Source: Flavobacterium sp. M31R6 (GTDB lineage: Bacteria; Bacteroidota; Bacteroidia; Flavobacteriales; Flavobacteriaceae). From it: DNA of 64,000 bases. Where the stretch lies: contig NZ_CP054141.1 of the NCBI RefSeq assembly GCF_013284035.1, forward strand, positions 2,356,001 through 2,420,000, written 5' to 3'. The notes beneath the pieces are model-generated. The model was not told where the DNA came from. It worked only from the letters and a program-made list of their open reading frames with translations, and searched no databases. Below, piece by piece: positions 44,772-52,563 of the stretch (the first letter of the stretch is position 1; every line of letters starts with the position of its first letter). A program made the position numbers and the translations under genes.

Positions 44772-46445
44772 TTATTTTTCTCCAATCAAAAATCCGGAAA
44801 CATTCCAGGCACTACTGCTGGTTCCCTCAGGCTTTCCTAGTGGTATCGAAACACGAATTGTATGTTTTCCGGGTGTAAGATTTCCTAAATCAATCAAATT
44901 TGGATTGGTTGTTGTTCCTGGACACCAGTTCGAGCGACTTTCATCAGATGAGGATAATCCGTTGCCAAAATTTCCCGAAGCAGGATTACTCAATCGGTAC
45001 GATCCGCAATCGGTACGCCAGGGAGTGAATCCAAAAACTTCCTTTCCGTCAATTAGAATGGTGTTCTTTTTTTGTAAAAACTCATCTCCATTTTCCCATC
45101 CTCCGTGGCCAGTTGTGGTATAACTCAATTTGAAATTTTTATATCCTTGCGGTACTTCAAAAGTCATTTCGAGTCCTTTTTCGTTGTCAAACATAGTAGA
45201 GTATTCCTGCCCCGCCATTTCCATTACGTTCAGTGTATTGAATAGGGGTAAAATAAAATCACCTTTTGGATTGTTGTCTTCGCCTTGGTGAATTGTGATG
45301 TTCAAACTCGCTTTGTGTCCGCCCGCATCATAATTTCCAATAAACATTCCTATGTATACTTCCTGATTGCTCAATTTGGGCTGCAATAGTGAAATGTCCT
45401 GACGATAGATAACACTGTCTTGCCAAGCTTTGTTTTTTAGCTCTAAATAGTTGAAATGCTTCACTCCAAATGGGGTAAAAAAACGCATCATTTCGAGCAA
45501 AGGTGTATATTCGTCTGTTGCCACAACGCCTTGGTATTTTTTGCCGTTTCCGTTTTCATAAGCAGGCAATGTTTTGACTCCATTTTTCAATCCGTCAAGA
45601 AATGATTGTTTCTTGTCCATTGGAATCATAAAAACCGAACCGGTTCTGTCGTAAGCATCACCGTTCGACTGTTGGGTAACATCAACATAAATAGCGCTTC
45701 CTTTTTTTATTTCTGGGAATTTAATTTTTCGAACGATTACCGTTCCGCTCGCAAATCGAAAAATACTGTCATTCGATTTTGCGTCGGAAACAAAATGTAT
45801 TTGCTCTTTATTGAAAACGGGGATATTCACAAAGCGACTTTTCCAAAGTAAATCTTTGTAAGTCAATTGATCAACTGCTGGAACTGAAGGAATAGCCAAA
45901 ACCGAAGGGATTGCTTTTAGAGTCTCAATTTTTGTAGCTGTCAAAGTGCTATTTCCGTTGCGGATGGTTTCGAGAACCAAACCTAAATCTTGTCCCAAAA
46001 CTCCTGGACCACCTTTCAATCCCAATTCGTTGGTGTACCAAATTTCAATTTTATTTGAGTTTACCGAAGTCGTTGCTTTTTTGCAAGTATAATTCAGAAT
46101 TTTTTTGGTTTCATTGCTGAATTCAAATTTTTGTTTTCCCAAAGCCTCAGTGTCGTGACTTAGAATCGATTTGGTTGCATACAGTTGTGCCCATTGTGAA
46201 ATGGTTTTGGTATTAAAATCAACAAAAGTTTGTTCGAATGGAAAATCTGCTTTCTGCTGCATGATTTTGTCAGAGGTAATCAAACTCAAATCTTTGGAAG
46301 CAAATAGAAACATCAAATTTTGATTTTCGACCAGTTTTCCATTTGAAGTCCTTTGATATGTAATTTTAATTGCTTTTGGAACTTTTTGAGCAAAAGACAA
46401 ATTGATTGCACAAAATGTAAAGAATGTAAATAGAATTTTTTTCAT
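44772..46445 (-). CDS. PNGase F-II-type peptide N-glycosidase with extra N-terminal domain
   Basis: The 557-residue protein has a signal peptide (LSFAQ), an extra domain of about 170 residues (21-190) and a C-terminal PNGase F module. The extra domain resembles the GLPGLI-type fold (IKITYQRTSNGKLVENQNLM, LNYTCKKATT, LGLKGGPGVLGQDLG) and corresponds to the N-terminal bowl-like domain described for PNGase F-II. The catalytic module shows YDRTGSVFMIPMD (Asp266, the PNGase F Asp60 position), EVYIGMFIGNYDAGG, TTGHGGWENGDEF, FTPWRTDCGSYRLSNP and ESRSNWCPGT. It releases N-glycans from proteins. It heads a minus-strand unit with GH29 and M28 genes and has an operator-like site 58 bp upstream. Confidence 0.9.
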   Translation of the reverse strand: MKKILFTFFTFCAINLSFAQKVPKAIKITYQRTSNGKLVENQNLMFLFASKDLSLITSDKIMQQKADFPFEQTFVDFNTKTISQWAQLYATKSILSHDTEALGKQKFEFSNETKKILNYTCKKATTSVNSNKIEIWYTNELGLKGGPGVLGQDLGLVLETIRNGNSTLTATKIETLKAIPSVLAIPSVPAVDQLTYKDLLWKSRFVNIPVFNKEQIHFVSDAKSNDSIFRFASGTVIVRKIKFPEIKKGSAIYVDVTQQSNGDAYDRTGSVFMIPMDKKQSFLDGLKNGVKTLPAYENGNGKKYQGVVATDEYTPLLEMMRFFTPFGVKHFNYLELKNKAWQDSVIYRQDISLLQPKLSNQEVYIGMFIGNYDAGGHKASLNITIHQGEDNNPKGDFILPLFNTLNVMEMAGQEYSTMFDNEKGLEMTFEVPQGYKNFKLSYTTTGHGGWENGDEFLQKKNTILIDGKEVFGFTPWRTDCGSYRLSNPASGNFGNGLSSSDESRSNWCPGTTTNPNLIDLGNLTPGKHTIRVSIPLGKPEGTSSSAWNVSGFLIGEK

Positions 46446-46502
46446 GTTTTAGTTTTGATAGGTAGTGTTAGGTTGGGTAAACTGATAATAGGAATTTAAT
46501 TA

Positions 46503-46518
46503 ACTAAATCGTTTTATT
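46503..46518. promoter_or_regulatory. Operator-like palindrome ACTAAATCGTTTTATT
   Basis: The left half matches exactly and the right half GTTTTATT has one deviation. It is 58 bp upstream of the PNGase F-II-type gene and just downstream of a TATATTTG -7-like element read on the minus strand (46532-46525), in a roadblock position similar to the site at 9489. No TTG is present at the expected -33 distance. Confidence 0.5.
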
Positions 46519-46659
46519 AAATAACAAATATAATTAATAACTCTATATAAAAGTGAAGGGAAGCAATATTATTATTTTCCAATTGTATATGAACATATCA
46601 TTTTGTATAAATGAAAAAAGAAATTTTTGGCGCCTCATTTGTTGAAAATCAGCCATTTT

Positions 46660-46675
46660 GCTATAACGTTTTAGT
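46660..46675. promoter_or_regulatory. Operator-like palindrome GCTATAACGTTTTAGT
   Basis: The right half GTTTTAGT is exact and the left half differs at two positions. It lies 94 bp upstream of the GntR-type gene in the divergent region 46446-46769, so both the LacI-type regulator and the GntR-type regulator may act here. Confidence 0.45.
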
Positions 46676-46685
46676 ATAAAAGAAA

Positions 46686-46706
46686 TTTTAGTAAACATTA
46701 CTAAAA
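46686..46706. promoter_or_regulatory. Perfect 9-bp inverted repeat, candidate GntR operator
   Basis: TTTTAGTAA and TTACTAAAA are exact inverted copies separated by 3 bases. The site is 63 bp upstream of the GntR-type gene. The odd-spaced, AT-rich palindrome differs from the CG-centred motif and fits the usual form of GntR-family operators, so autoregulation is inferred. Confidence 0.55.
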
Positions 46707-46769
46707 ATCAGCAGCTTACATTTTTGTTAAATAATTTTTTTCATAAGATAAAAAAACTATTTTTGTCAT

Positions 46770-47522
46770 ATGTATGAACATTTGAACAAACTGCCTTTGC
46801 TGGATCACGACAGCAAGATTCCGTTGCATAAGCAAGTGGAGGAACAATTACGTGAACTAATCAAACATCCCGATTTTAAAGATGGCGAATTATTCCCAAA
46901 AGAAGTCGATCTGGCTAAGCGTTGGGGGATTTCCCGCAACACGCTACGCCAAGCAATTGCCATTTTGGTAAATGAAAATCTTTTGGTTCGAAAAAAAGGT
47001 TCAGGAACACGGGTTTCTCAAAATAGGATCACTACCAATCTGAACAATTGGATGAGTTTTACTCACGAGATGGAGGATATGGGACTGGAATTTAAAAACC
47101 TATCGGTGAATGTGGAAATGGTTCCGGCCAGTGCCAAAGTAGCTAAACATTTGCAGATTAATGAAGGTGATGAAGTCCTGCTTTTGCAACGCACCCGAAG
47201 TATTGATGACAGTCCGATGGTGTATTTCGAATCCTATTTTCATCCACGAATAGGTCTTTCGATTGAAGAAAATTTTGAAATTCCTTTGTATGAAATTCTT
47301 GGTAATAAGTACAATGTGGTTCCAGTGTATTCTCAGGAAGAACTCAAAGCCATTGCTGCAAGTAAGCGAATCTCAGGCCTTTTGAAGATCGAAAAAGACC
47401 AACCCGTTCTGGAGAGAAGACGTGTGGTACTGGACACGGCCAGAAAACCCATTGAGTACAATATTTGTTATTACCGAAACGACTGGTTTACCTACACGAT
47501 AGAAATAAAACGCACGATTTAA
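46770..47522 (+). CDS. GntR-family (HutC/UTRA subfamily) transcriptional regulator
   Basis: The 250-residue protein has an N-terminal winged helix (IPLHKQVEEQLRELI, LAKRWGISRNTLRQAIAILV, RKKGSGTRVSQ; about 15-85) and a UTRA effector domain (about 100-245: VLLLQRTRSIDDSPMVYFES, ILERRRVVL-like segment, YNICYYRNDWFTYTIEI). UTRA domains bind sugars or sugar phosphates. It is followed after 6 bp by the kinase-isomerase fusion gene, so it probably responds to mannose or mannose-6-phosphate and controls mannose uptake. A TATTTTTG at 46758-46765 lies only 4 bp before the ATG, so the mRNA could be nearly leaderless, but no -33 partner is seen. Confidence 0.9.
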   Translation: MYEHLNKLPLLDHDSKIPLHKQVEEQLRELIKHPDFKDGELFPKEVDLAKRWGISRNTLRQAIAILVNENLLVRKKGSGTRVSQNRITTNLNNWMSFTHEMEDMGLEFKNLSVNVEMVPASAKVAKHLQINEGDEVLLLQRTRSIDDSPMVYFESYFHPRIGLSIEENFEIPLYEILGNKYNVVPVYSQEELKAIAASKRISGLLKIEKDQPVLERRRVVLDTARKPIEYNICYYRNDWFTYTIEIKRTI

Positions 47523-47528
47523 AAAGGA

Positions 47529-50195
47529 ATGAAGAAAATTGGAATTGATGTAGGTGGAAGCCATGTTACTGTTAGCGTTATCGAAAATAACATTGTTAGA
47601 AATTGTCCACAGACAATAATAAGAAAGGAAATTAATGCAAAAGAAAACCCGACGGCAATTATTTCAGCCATTGGTGGTTGCATAAAAGAAGTTTTAAGTG
47701 ATGGAATGACTGTTGATGCAGTGGGAATCGCTTTTCCGGGACCTTTCAATTACGACAAAGGAGTAAGTAAAATAAAAGGAGTGGGCGGGAAATTCGAACC
47801 GACTTTTGGTGTGCATATCCAACAAGCGTTCCAAAACTTTACAGGATTAAATACAGTTCCTTTTGTATTTGCCAATGATGCGCATTGTTTTGCCGAGGGC
47901 GCTTATTTCCGTCACCAATTGAAAAGTAATAGAACTATTTTCTTGACTCTGGGAACTGGTTTTGGTTCTGCTTTCATGATTGATGGAGATTTGGCAGAAA
48001 AACATCCAGACATACCGGAAAATGGAGTGTTTTATGATAAACCTTTTCTAGATACAATTGCAGATGAATGTTTTTCGACTCGTTGGATTTTGGCCGAATA
48101 CAAACGTCTTTCGGGAGAAACTATTGAGTCGGTTAAGGCTATTGCAGCTTTAAATACGGAAGTTTCTAATGCCATTTTTAGAAATTTTGGAGCCAATATG
48201 GGAGCTTTCCTTTTTCCTTGGTTCGAAAAATTTGGTTGCGAGGAACTTGTCATCGGCGGAAATATTTCTAAAGCCAGAGCTTTGTTTTTGCCGGCTTTGG
48301 AAGAAAAATTGAATTCATTAAAAAATAAAATTAACATCGTTTTCTGTGATGATGCTGAGCAAAGCATTTTAAGAGGAGCGACAATTATAGCAGATAAGAA
48401 AAATAAAATACAAATGGAGAAAGCGATTCAATCCAAAAGAAAAACTACACAAGCTTTATTACCGATAAATGCGGTCGTAAAAAACAATTCAGAATACAAT
48501 ATCTTTCCTTCTTTCCACACCAATTCAGATGTTTTTGTGGGATTTGCTTCCTTGGCCAATGCCATTACCCAACAAAAAACCGTTGTTATTGATGGATTTG
48601 GAGGGGTACTTTGGGAAAATTTTAGAAATCATTTGAATTCGGCTTTGACCGATAAAAAGATAAATGTGCTTTGGTACGATATTGATTCCTGTTTGAAATC
48701 ATCTGCTGAAATCGACGCAATGATCAAACCTAATATGAATGGGGATGATTTGGTTTTCGGAAAAAGGTATGTAGGTGAGCTTTCGGATTTCTTTGATGTA
48801 GAAAAATTGAATATGCTGAAACCAGACGGAACAGCTGATGTTTGTATCGTATATGGAACTGGAGCTTCTTTGGCGAATTGGGAAGGACAGCAAATTTATG
48901 TGGATGTTCCGAAAAATGAAATTCAATACCGAATGAGAGCCTGTTCGACCAAAAACATTGGTTGTACCGATACTTTGGCATATTCTCAAATTTACAAACG
49001 ACTGTATTTTATCGAATGGCCGGTTTTGAATGCGCACAAAGAGCGTTTGTTACCAAAAATCGACCTTATTGTTGATGAACAGCGTATCGATGAAATCACC
49101 TGGATGCAGGGAAGTAATTTCAGAAAAGCATTGGATTCGATGTTGGAAGGTCCGTTGCGTGCCCGTCCTTGGTTTGAAGCCGGAGTTTGGGGAGGTCATT
49201 GGATGAAAAATCGCATTGAAGATTTAAATCAGGACGAAGTGAATTACGCCTGGTCTTTTGAATTAATCACTCCCGAAAACGGAATTGTTTTTGAAGGAAA
49301 TAACAATTTATTGGAAGTTTCTTTCGACTTTTTGATGTTCCGTGACAACAAAAAAGTATTGGGAAAAGCGGCTGACCGTTTCGGAAATGATTTCCCGATT
49401 CGTTTTGACTACTTGGATACTTTCGACGGCGGAAATCTTTCGGTTCAATGCCATCCGCGCCCGGAATACATTAAAGAGAATTTCGGAGAAGCCTTTACGC
49501 AAGATGAAACTTATTATATTTTGGATTGTACTGATGATGCTAATGTTTATTTAGGCTTTACGGAGGACATCAATCCGAAAGAATTTGGAAACGCTTTATT
49601 GGAATCTCAGAAAACAGGCGAGCCGATTGAGATTGAAAAATATGTACAAAAATTCAAAGCCCAAAAACACGATTTGTTCTTGATTCCAAATGGAACCATT
49701 CACGCTTCTGGAATTAATAATATGGTGCTGGAAATTAGTAGCACACCGTACATTTTTACGTTCAAAATGTATGATTGGGTTCGTCCGGGATTGGACGGAA
49801 AGCCTCGTCCTATCAATGTTGAACACGGATTAAACAATGTTTATTTCGACAGAAAAGGGGAAAGGGTTGCTAACGAATTCATTTCAAAACAAAAGGTAGT
49901 TAAAGAATTTTCGAACGGTTTAAAAATGAGTTTACCAACTCATGAAGAGCATTTTTATGCGGTTGACCGTTATGAATTTACTGGTGAAATCGAGATTGAA
50001 ACCCTCGGTCAATGTCATATCTGTATGTTGGTCGAAGGCGATAGTGCCGATGTATCTATCGGAGAAAATACTCAAACATTCAAGTATGCCGAAACTTTTG
50101 TGATTCCGGCAAACGTTCCGAAATACAAAATCAATTACAAAGGTGACAAAAAAGCGTTTGTGGTGGTTTCATACGTAAAAGACAGTTGGTGTTAA
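47529..50195 (+). CDS. ROK-family sugar kinase fused to type I phosphomannose isomerase
   Basis: One 888-residue ORF joins two enzymes. Residues 1-290 are a ROK kinase: GIDVGGSHVTVSV (phosphate-binding), FANDAHCFAEGAYF (catalytic Asp117) and LTLGTGFGSAFM (142-147). The usual Cys-rich zinc motif of ROK kinases is absent. Residues of about 310-500 look like a separate alpha/beta domain (TVVIDGFGGVLWENF near 350), as in long PMI proteins. Residues of about 510-888 are a cupin-type mannose-6-phosphate isomerase with GPLRARPWFEAGVWGGHWM, QCHPRPEYIKENFG, LIPNGTIHASGINN (near 722) and PRPINVEHGLNN. The fusion would turn mannose into fructose-6-phosphate in two steps without releasing the intermediate. 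Downstream are a sugar transporter gene and two GH genes for mannose release. Confidence 0.88.
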   Translation: MKKIGIDVGGSHVTVSVIENNIVRNCPQTIIRKEINAKENPTAIISAIGGCIKEVLSDGMTVDAVGIAFPGPFNYDKGVSKIKGVGGKFEPTFGVHIQQAFQNFTGLNTVPFVFANDAHCFAEGAYFRHQLKSNRTIFLTLGTGFGSAFMIDGDLAEKHPDIPENGVFYDKPFLDTIADECFSTRWILAEYKRLSGETIESVKAIAALNTEVSNAIFRNFGANMGAFLFPWFEKFGCEELVIGGNISKARALFLPALEEKLNSLKNKINIVFCDDAEQSILRGATIIADKKNKIQMEKAIQSKRKTTQALLPINAVVKNNSEYNIFPSFHTNSDVFVGFASLANAITQQKTVVIDGFGGVLWENFRNHLNSALTDKKINVLWYDIDSCLKSSAEIDAMIKPNMNGDDLVFGKRYVGELSDFFDVEKLNMLKPDGTADVCIVYGTGASLANWEGQQIYVDVPKNEIQYRMRACSTKNIGCTDTLAYSQIYKRLYFIEWPVLNAHKERLLPKIDLIVDEQRIDEITWMQGSNFRKALDSMLEGPLRARPWFEAGVWGGHWMKNRIEDLNQDEVNYAWSFELITPENGIVFEGNNNLLEVSFDFLMFRDNKKVLGKAADRFGNDFPIRFDYLDTFDGGNLSVQCHPRPEYIKENFGEAFTQDETYYILDCTDDANVYLGFTEDINPKEFGNALLESQKTGEPIEIEKYVQKFKAQKHDLFLIPNGTIHASGINNMVLEISSTPYIFTFKMYDWVRPGLDGKPRPINVEHGLNNVYFDRKGERVANEFISKQKVVKEFSNGLKMSLPTHEEHFYAVDRYEFTGEIEIETLGQCHICMLVEGDSADVSIGENTQTFKYAETFVIPANVPKYKINYKGDKKAFVVVSYVKDSWC

Positions 50196-50260
50196 ATGTC
50201 AAAATATTAGACAACCTAAATTAACCTATTAAAATTATTATTACCAAAACTAAAAAGAAT

Positions 50261-51703
50261 ATGGGAACAAAAGGATCAAGCTATTTTATATCGCTTATTA
50301 CACTGATTGCGGCTTTAGGCGGATTTTTATTCGGTTTTGATATGGCCGTGGTAAGCGGTATTATTGAACCATTGAAATTGCAATACGGATTATCATCAGG
50401 ACAGGAAGGACTATTCGTTTCTTGCGCTTTGTTGGGTTGCATTGTCGGAGTGGGTTTTTCGGGTTATCTCAGCGATAAAATTGGAAGAAAAAAAGTATTG
50501 TTTGTTTCTGCCGTATTATTCTTGATCAGTGCTGTAGGTTTTGCATTTTCAGAGGCATATCCAGTGTTGATTTTGTTCCGAGTTCTTGCCGGTATGGGTG
50601 TTGGAGTGGCTTCGAATGTGTCTCCACTTTATATTTCTGAGGTGGCACCTTCTCATAAACGCGGACAGTTAGTAGTCTTTTATCAACTTGCTATTACGGT
50701 TGGAGTTTTGGCAGCTTATATTAGTAATTATTTTTTACAAGGTTATGCCTCTTTGCATGCAGCAGATGAAGGTCATGGTTTAATAAATTGGTTATTTATT
50801 GAAAATGTATGGCGCGGAATGTTCGTCGTAGGTGTTATTCCTGCATTAGCATTTTGTTTGTTATTACTGATAGTTCCCGAAAGTCCACGTTGGCTGGTAC
50901 AATATGGCAGAAACGTCGAAGCTTTGGTTATTCTCACTAAAATAAGTGGTGAGGAGACCGTACGTGTGGAACTCAATTCCATCAAAGAAATGGCCGGTCA
51001 CAAATCAGGAGGTTATAAAGAATTGTTGCGTTTACCGTTGCGTAAATTACTAGTTTTGGCTATGGTACTTACCGCTTTGTCACAGTTTAGTGGTATCAAT
51101 GGCGTAATTTTTTATGGCCCCACTATTTTAAAATCAGCTGGAATTGTTACCAGTGACGCCTTGTTTTATCAGGTGATATTGGGTGCAGCTAATGTGCTTT
51201 TTACTTTTATCGCCATTTCGAAAGTAGATACCTGGGGACGCCGACCTTTGTACATTGTTGGTTCACTTTGTGCCGCTTTTGCATTGGCATTGACAGGCTT
51301 TTGTTTTATGATGAATATAACAGGTTGGTTCATGCTGTTTAGCATCATTTTGTTCCTTTTGTTTTTTGCCTTTTCACTTGGACCTTTAAAATTTGTCATC
51401 TCAACAGAAATTTTTCCAACACATATCAGAGGGACTGCTTTGTCGATGTGTATTATGACGATGTGGGTTTCTGACTATGTTGTGAATTTGTTATTTCCAA
51501 TGATGAGAGACGGATTCGGAATCGCAACTACATTCTTTATTTTCTCTTTCTTTTGTATCCTTTCTTTTTTATATGCAAAGAAGAGATTGTTTGAAACCAA
51601 AGGAAAAAGTTTGGAAGAAATTGAAAAAGAATGGAATTCTGATTTGAAGGCAGAAAAGGAATTGTCCGTAAATAAAATGGAAGTTTTGGAAGAAATTAAA
51701 TAA
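50261..51703 (+). CDS. MFS sugar:proton symporter (SP family)
   Basis: The 480-residue protein has about twelve hydrophobic segments and the sugar-porter signatures GGFLFGFDMAVVSG in TM1, DKIGRKKVLF after TM2, PESPRWL before the central loop, LTALSQFSGINGVIFYGPTI in TM7, DTWGRRPLYIVG and FETKGKSLEEIE at the C-terminus. It is an inner-membrane importer, by context for mannose or another monosaccharide released in the periplasm. It lies 65 bp after the kinase-isomerase gene and 9 bp before the isomerase-like gene. Confidence 0.92.
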   Translation: MGTKGSSYFISLITLIAALGGFLFGFDMAVVSGIIEPLKLQYGLSSGQEGLFVSCALLGCIVGVGFSGYLSDKIGRKKVLFVSAVLFLISAVGFAFSEAYPVLILFRVLAGMGVGVASNVSPLYISEVAPSHKRGQLVVFYQLAITVGVLAAYISNYFLQGYASLHAADEGHGLINWLFIENVWRGMFVVGVIPALAFCLLLLIVPESPRWLVQYGRNVEALVILTKISGEETVRVELNSIKEMAGHKSGGYKELLRLPLRKLLVLAMVLTALSQFSGINGVIFYGPTILKSAGIVTSDALFYQVILGAANVLFTFIAISKVDTWGRRPLYIVGSLCAAFALALTGFCFMMNITGWFMLFSIILFLLFFAFSLGPLKFVISTEIFPTHIRGTALSMCIMTMWVSDYVVNLLFPMMRDGFGIATTFFIFSFFCILSFLYAKKRLFETKGKSLEEIEKEWNSDLKAEKELSVNKMEVLEEIK

Positions 51704-51712
51704 TTGCAAATC

Positions 51713-52561
51713 ATGAGAATACAATTTTTTTATCCGAGATGGGGTTCAGAAGATATTGATTGGGAGCATTTTTGCCAAAAAGTAAAGCAGGCTGGATATG
51801 ATGGGGTAGAAGCGCCAGTGCCAGAATCTCATGATGAGCAAAAGGTAATTTTGAAAGCTTTGAAAAATAATGATCTAAAGCTAATTGGTCAATATTATCA
51901 GTCTTTTGAGAAGGATTTTGAAAAACACAAATTTAATTATGCCAGGGAGTTGCATGTATTGGCTTCAGCCCAGCCAGTAAAAATTAATGCACAAACTGGG
52001 AAAGATTATTTCAGTTTTGAACAGAATGCCGAATTATTTGCCATTGCCAATAGAATTACCCAGGAAACGGGTATTACTATTTGTCATGAAACGCATCGGA
52101 ATAAGGCTTTGTTTGCAGCTCATATTACTTACGATTTTTTGAAAAAGTTGCCTGAATTAAAAATAACAGCCGATTTTTCGCATTGGTGTAATGTCGCCGA
52201 AAGTTTGCTCGAAGATCAGGAGGAGGCTCTTGCTTTGGCCTGCAAACAAGTTGGACATCTGCACTCAAGGGTGGGACATTCGCAAAGTGCGCAAGTAATT
52301 GATCCTCGATTACCGGAATTTAAAAACGAATTGGAAGCGCACTTAAAATGGTGGGACGCAATTGTAAAAGATTATCAGGATAATAAAGATGAAGCATTAA
52401 CGATTACCACCGAATTTGGTCCTGCACCGTATATGGTTCATTTGCCATTTACAAATAAGCCTATAGCAAGCCAATGGGATATTAATATACACATGATGCA
52501 TTTACTGAAAGAGAGATATTGTAAAAAAAAAATGCTTTTTATAAGCTTTAAAAATATATAG
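51713..52561 (+). CDS. Sugar phosphate isomerase/epimerase-like TIM-barrel protein
   Basis: I chose ATG 51713 over an upstream in-frame TTG at 51704. The 282-residue cytoplasmic protein belongs to the xylose isomerase-like/AP endonuclease 2 superfamily. Likely metal ligands are the Glu in TICHETHRN, the Asp and His in TADFSHW, the His residues in VGHLHSRVGH and the Glu in TTEFGPAPYM. The exact reaction is unknown; members are isomerases, epimerases or dehydratases of sugars and inositols. The last 12 residues (KKKMLFISFKNI) follow a run of ten A near 52524 and look unlike the rest, so a shifted 3' end is possible. The PhyH-type gene starts 2 bp after its stop, so the pair is almost certainly co-translated and functionally linked. 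Confidence 0.8.
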   Translation: MRIQFFYPRWGSEDIDWEHFCQKVKQAGYDGVEAPVPESHDEQKVILKALKNNDLKLIGQYYQSFEKDFEKHKFNYARELHVLASAQPVKINAQTGKDYFSFEQNAELFAIANRITQETGITICHETHRNKALFAAHITYDFLKKLPELKITADFSHWCNVAESLLEDQEEALALACKQVGHLHSRVGHSQSAQVIDPRLPEFKNELEAHLKWWDAIVKDYQDNKDEALTITTEFGPAPYMVHLPFTNKPIASQWDINIHMMHLLKERYCKKKMLFISFKNI

Positions 52562-52563
52562 TT

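Noticed and set aside
46758..46765. TATTTTTG as the promoter of the GntR-type gene
   Set aside because: It fits the -7 consensus but lies 4 bp from the ATG, and no TTG is found 17-23 bases upstream.
51704..51712. TTG start directly after the MFS stop for the isomerase-like gene
   Set aside because: ATG 51713 is only 9 bases downstream and gives the conserved start of the barrel's first strand.
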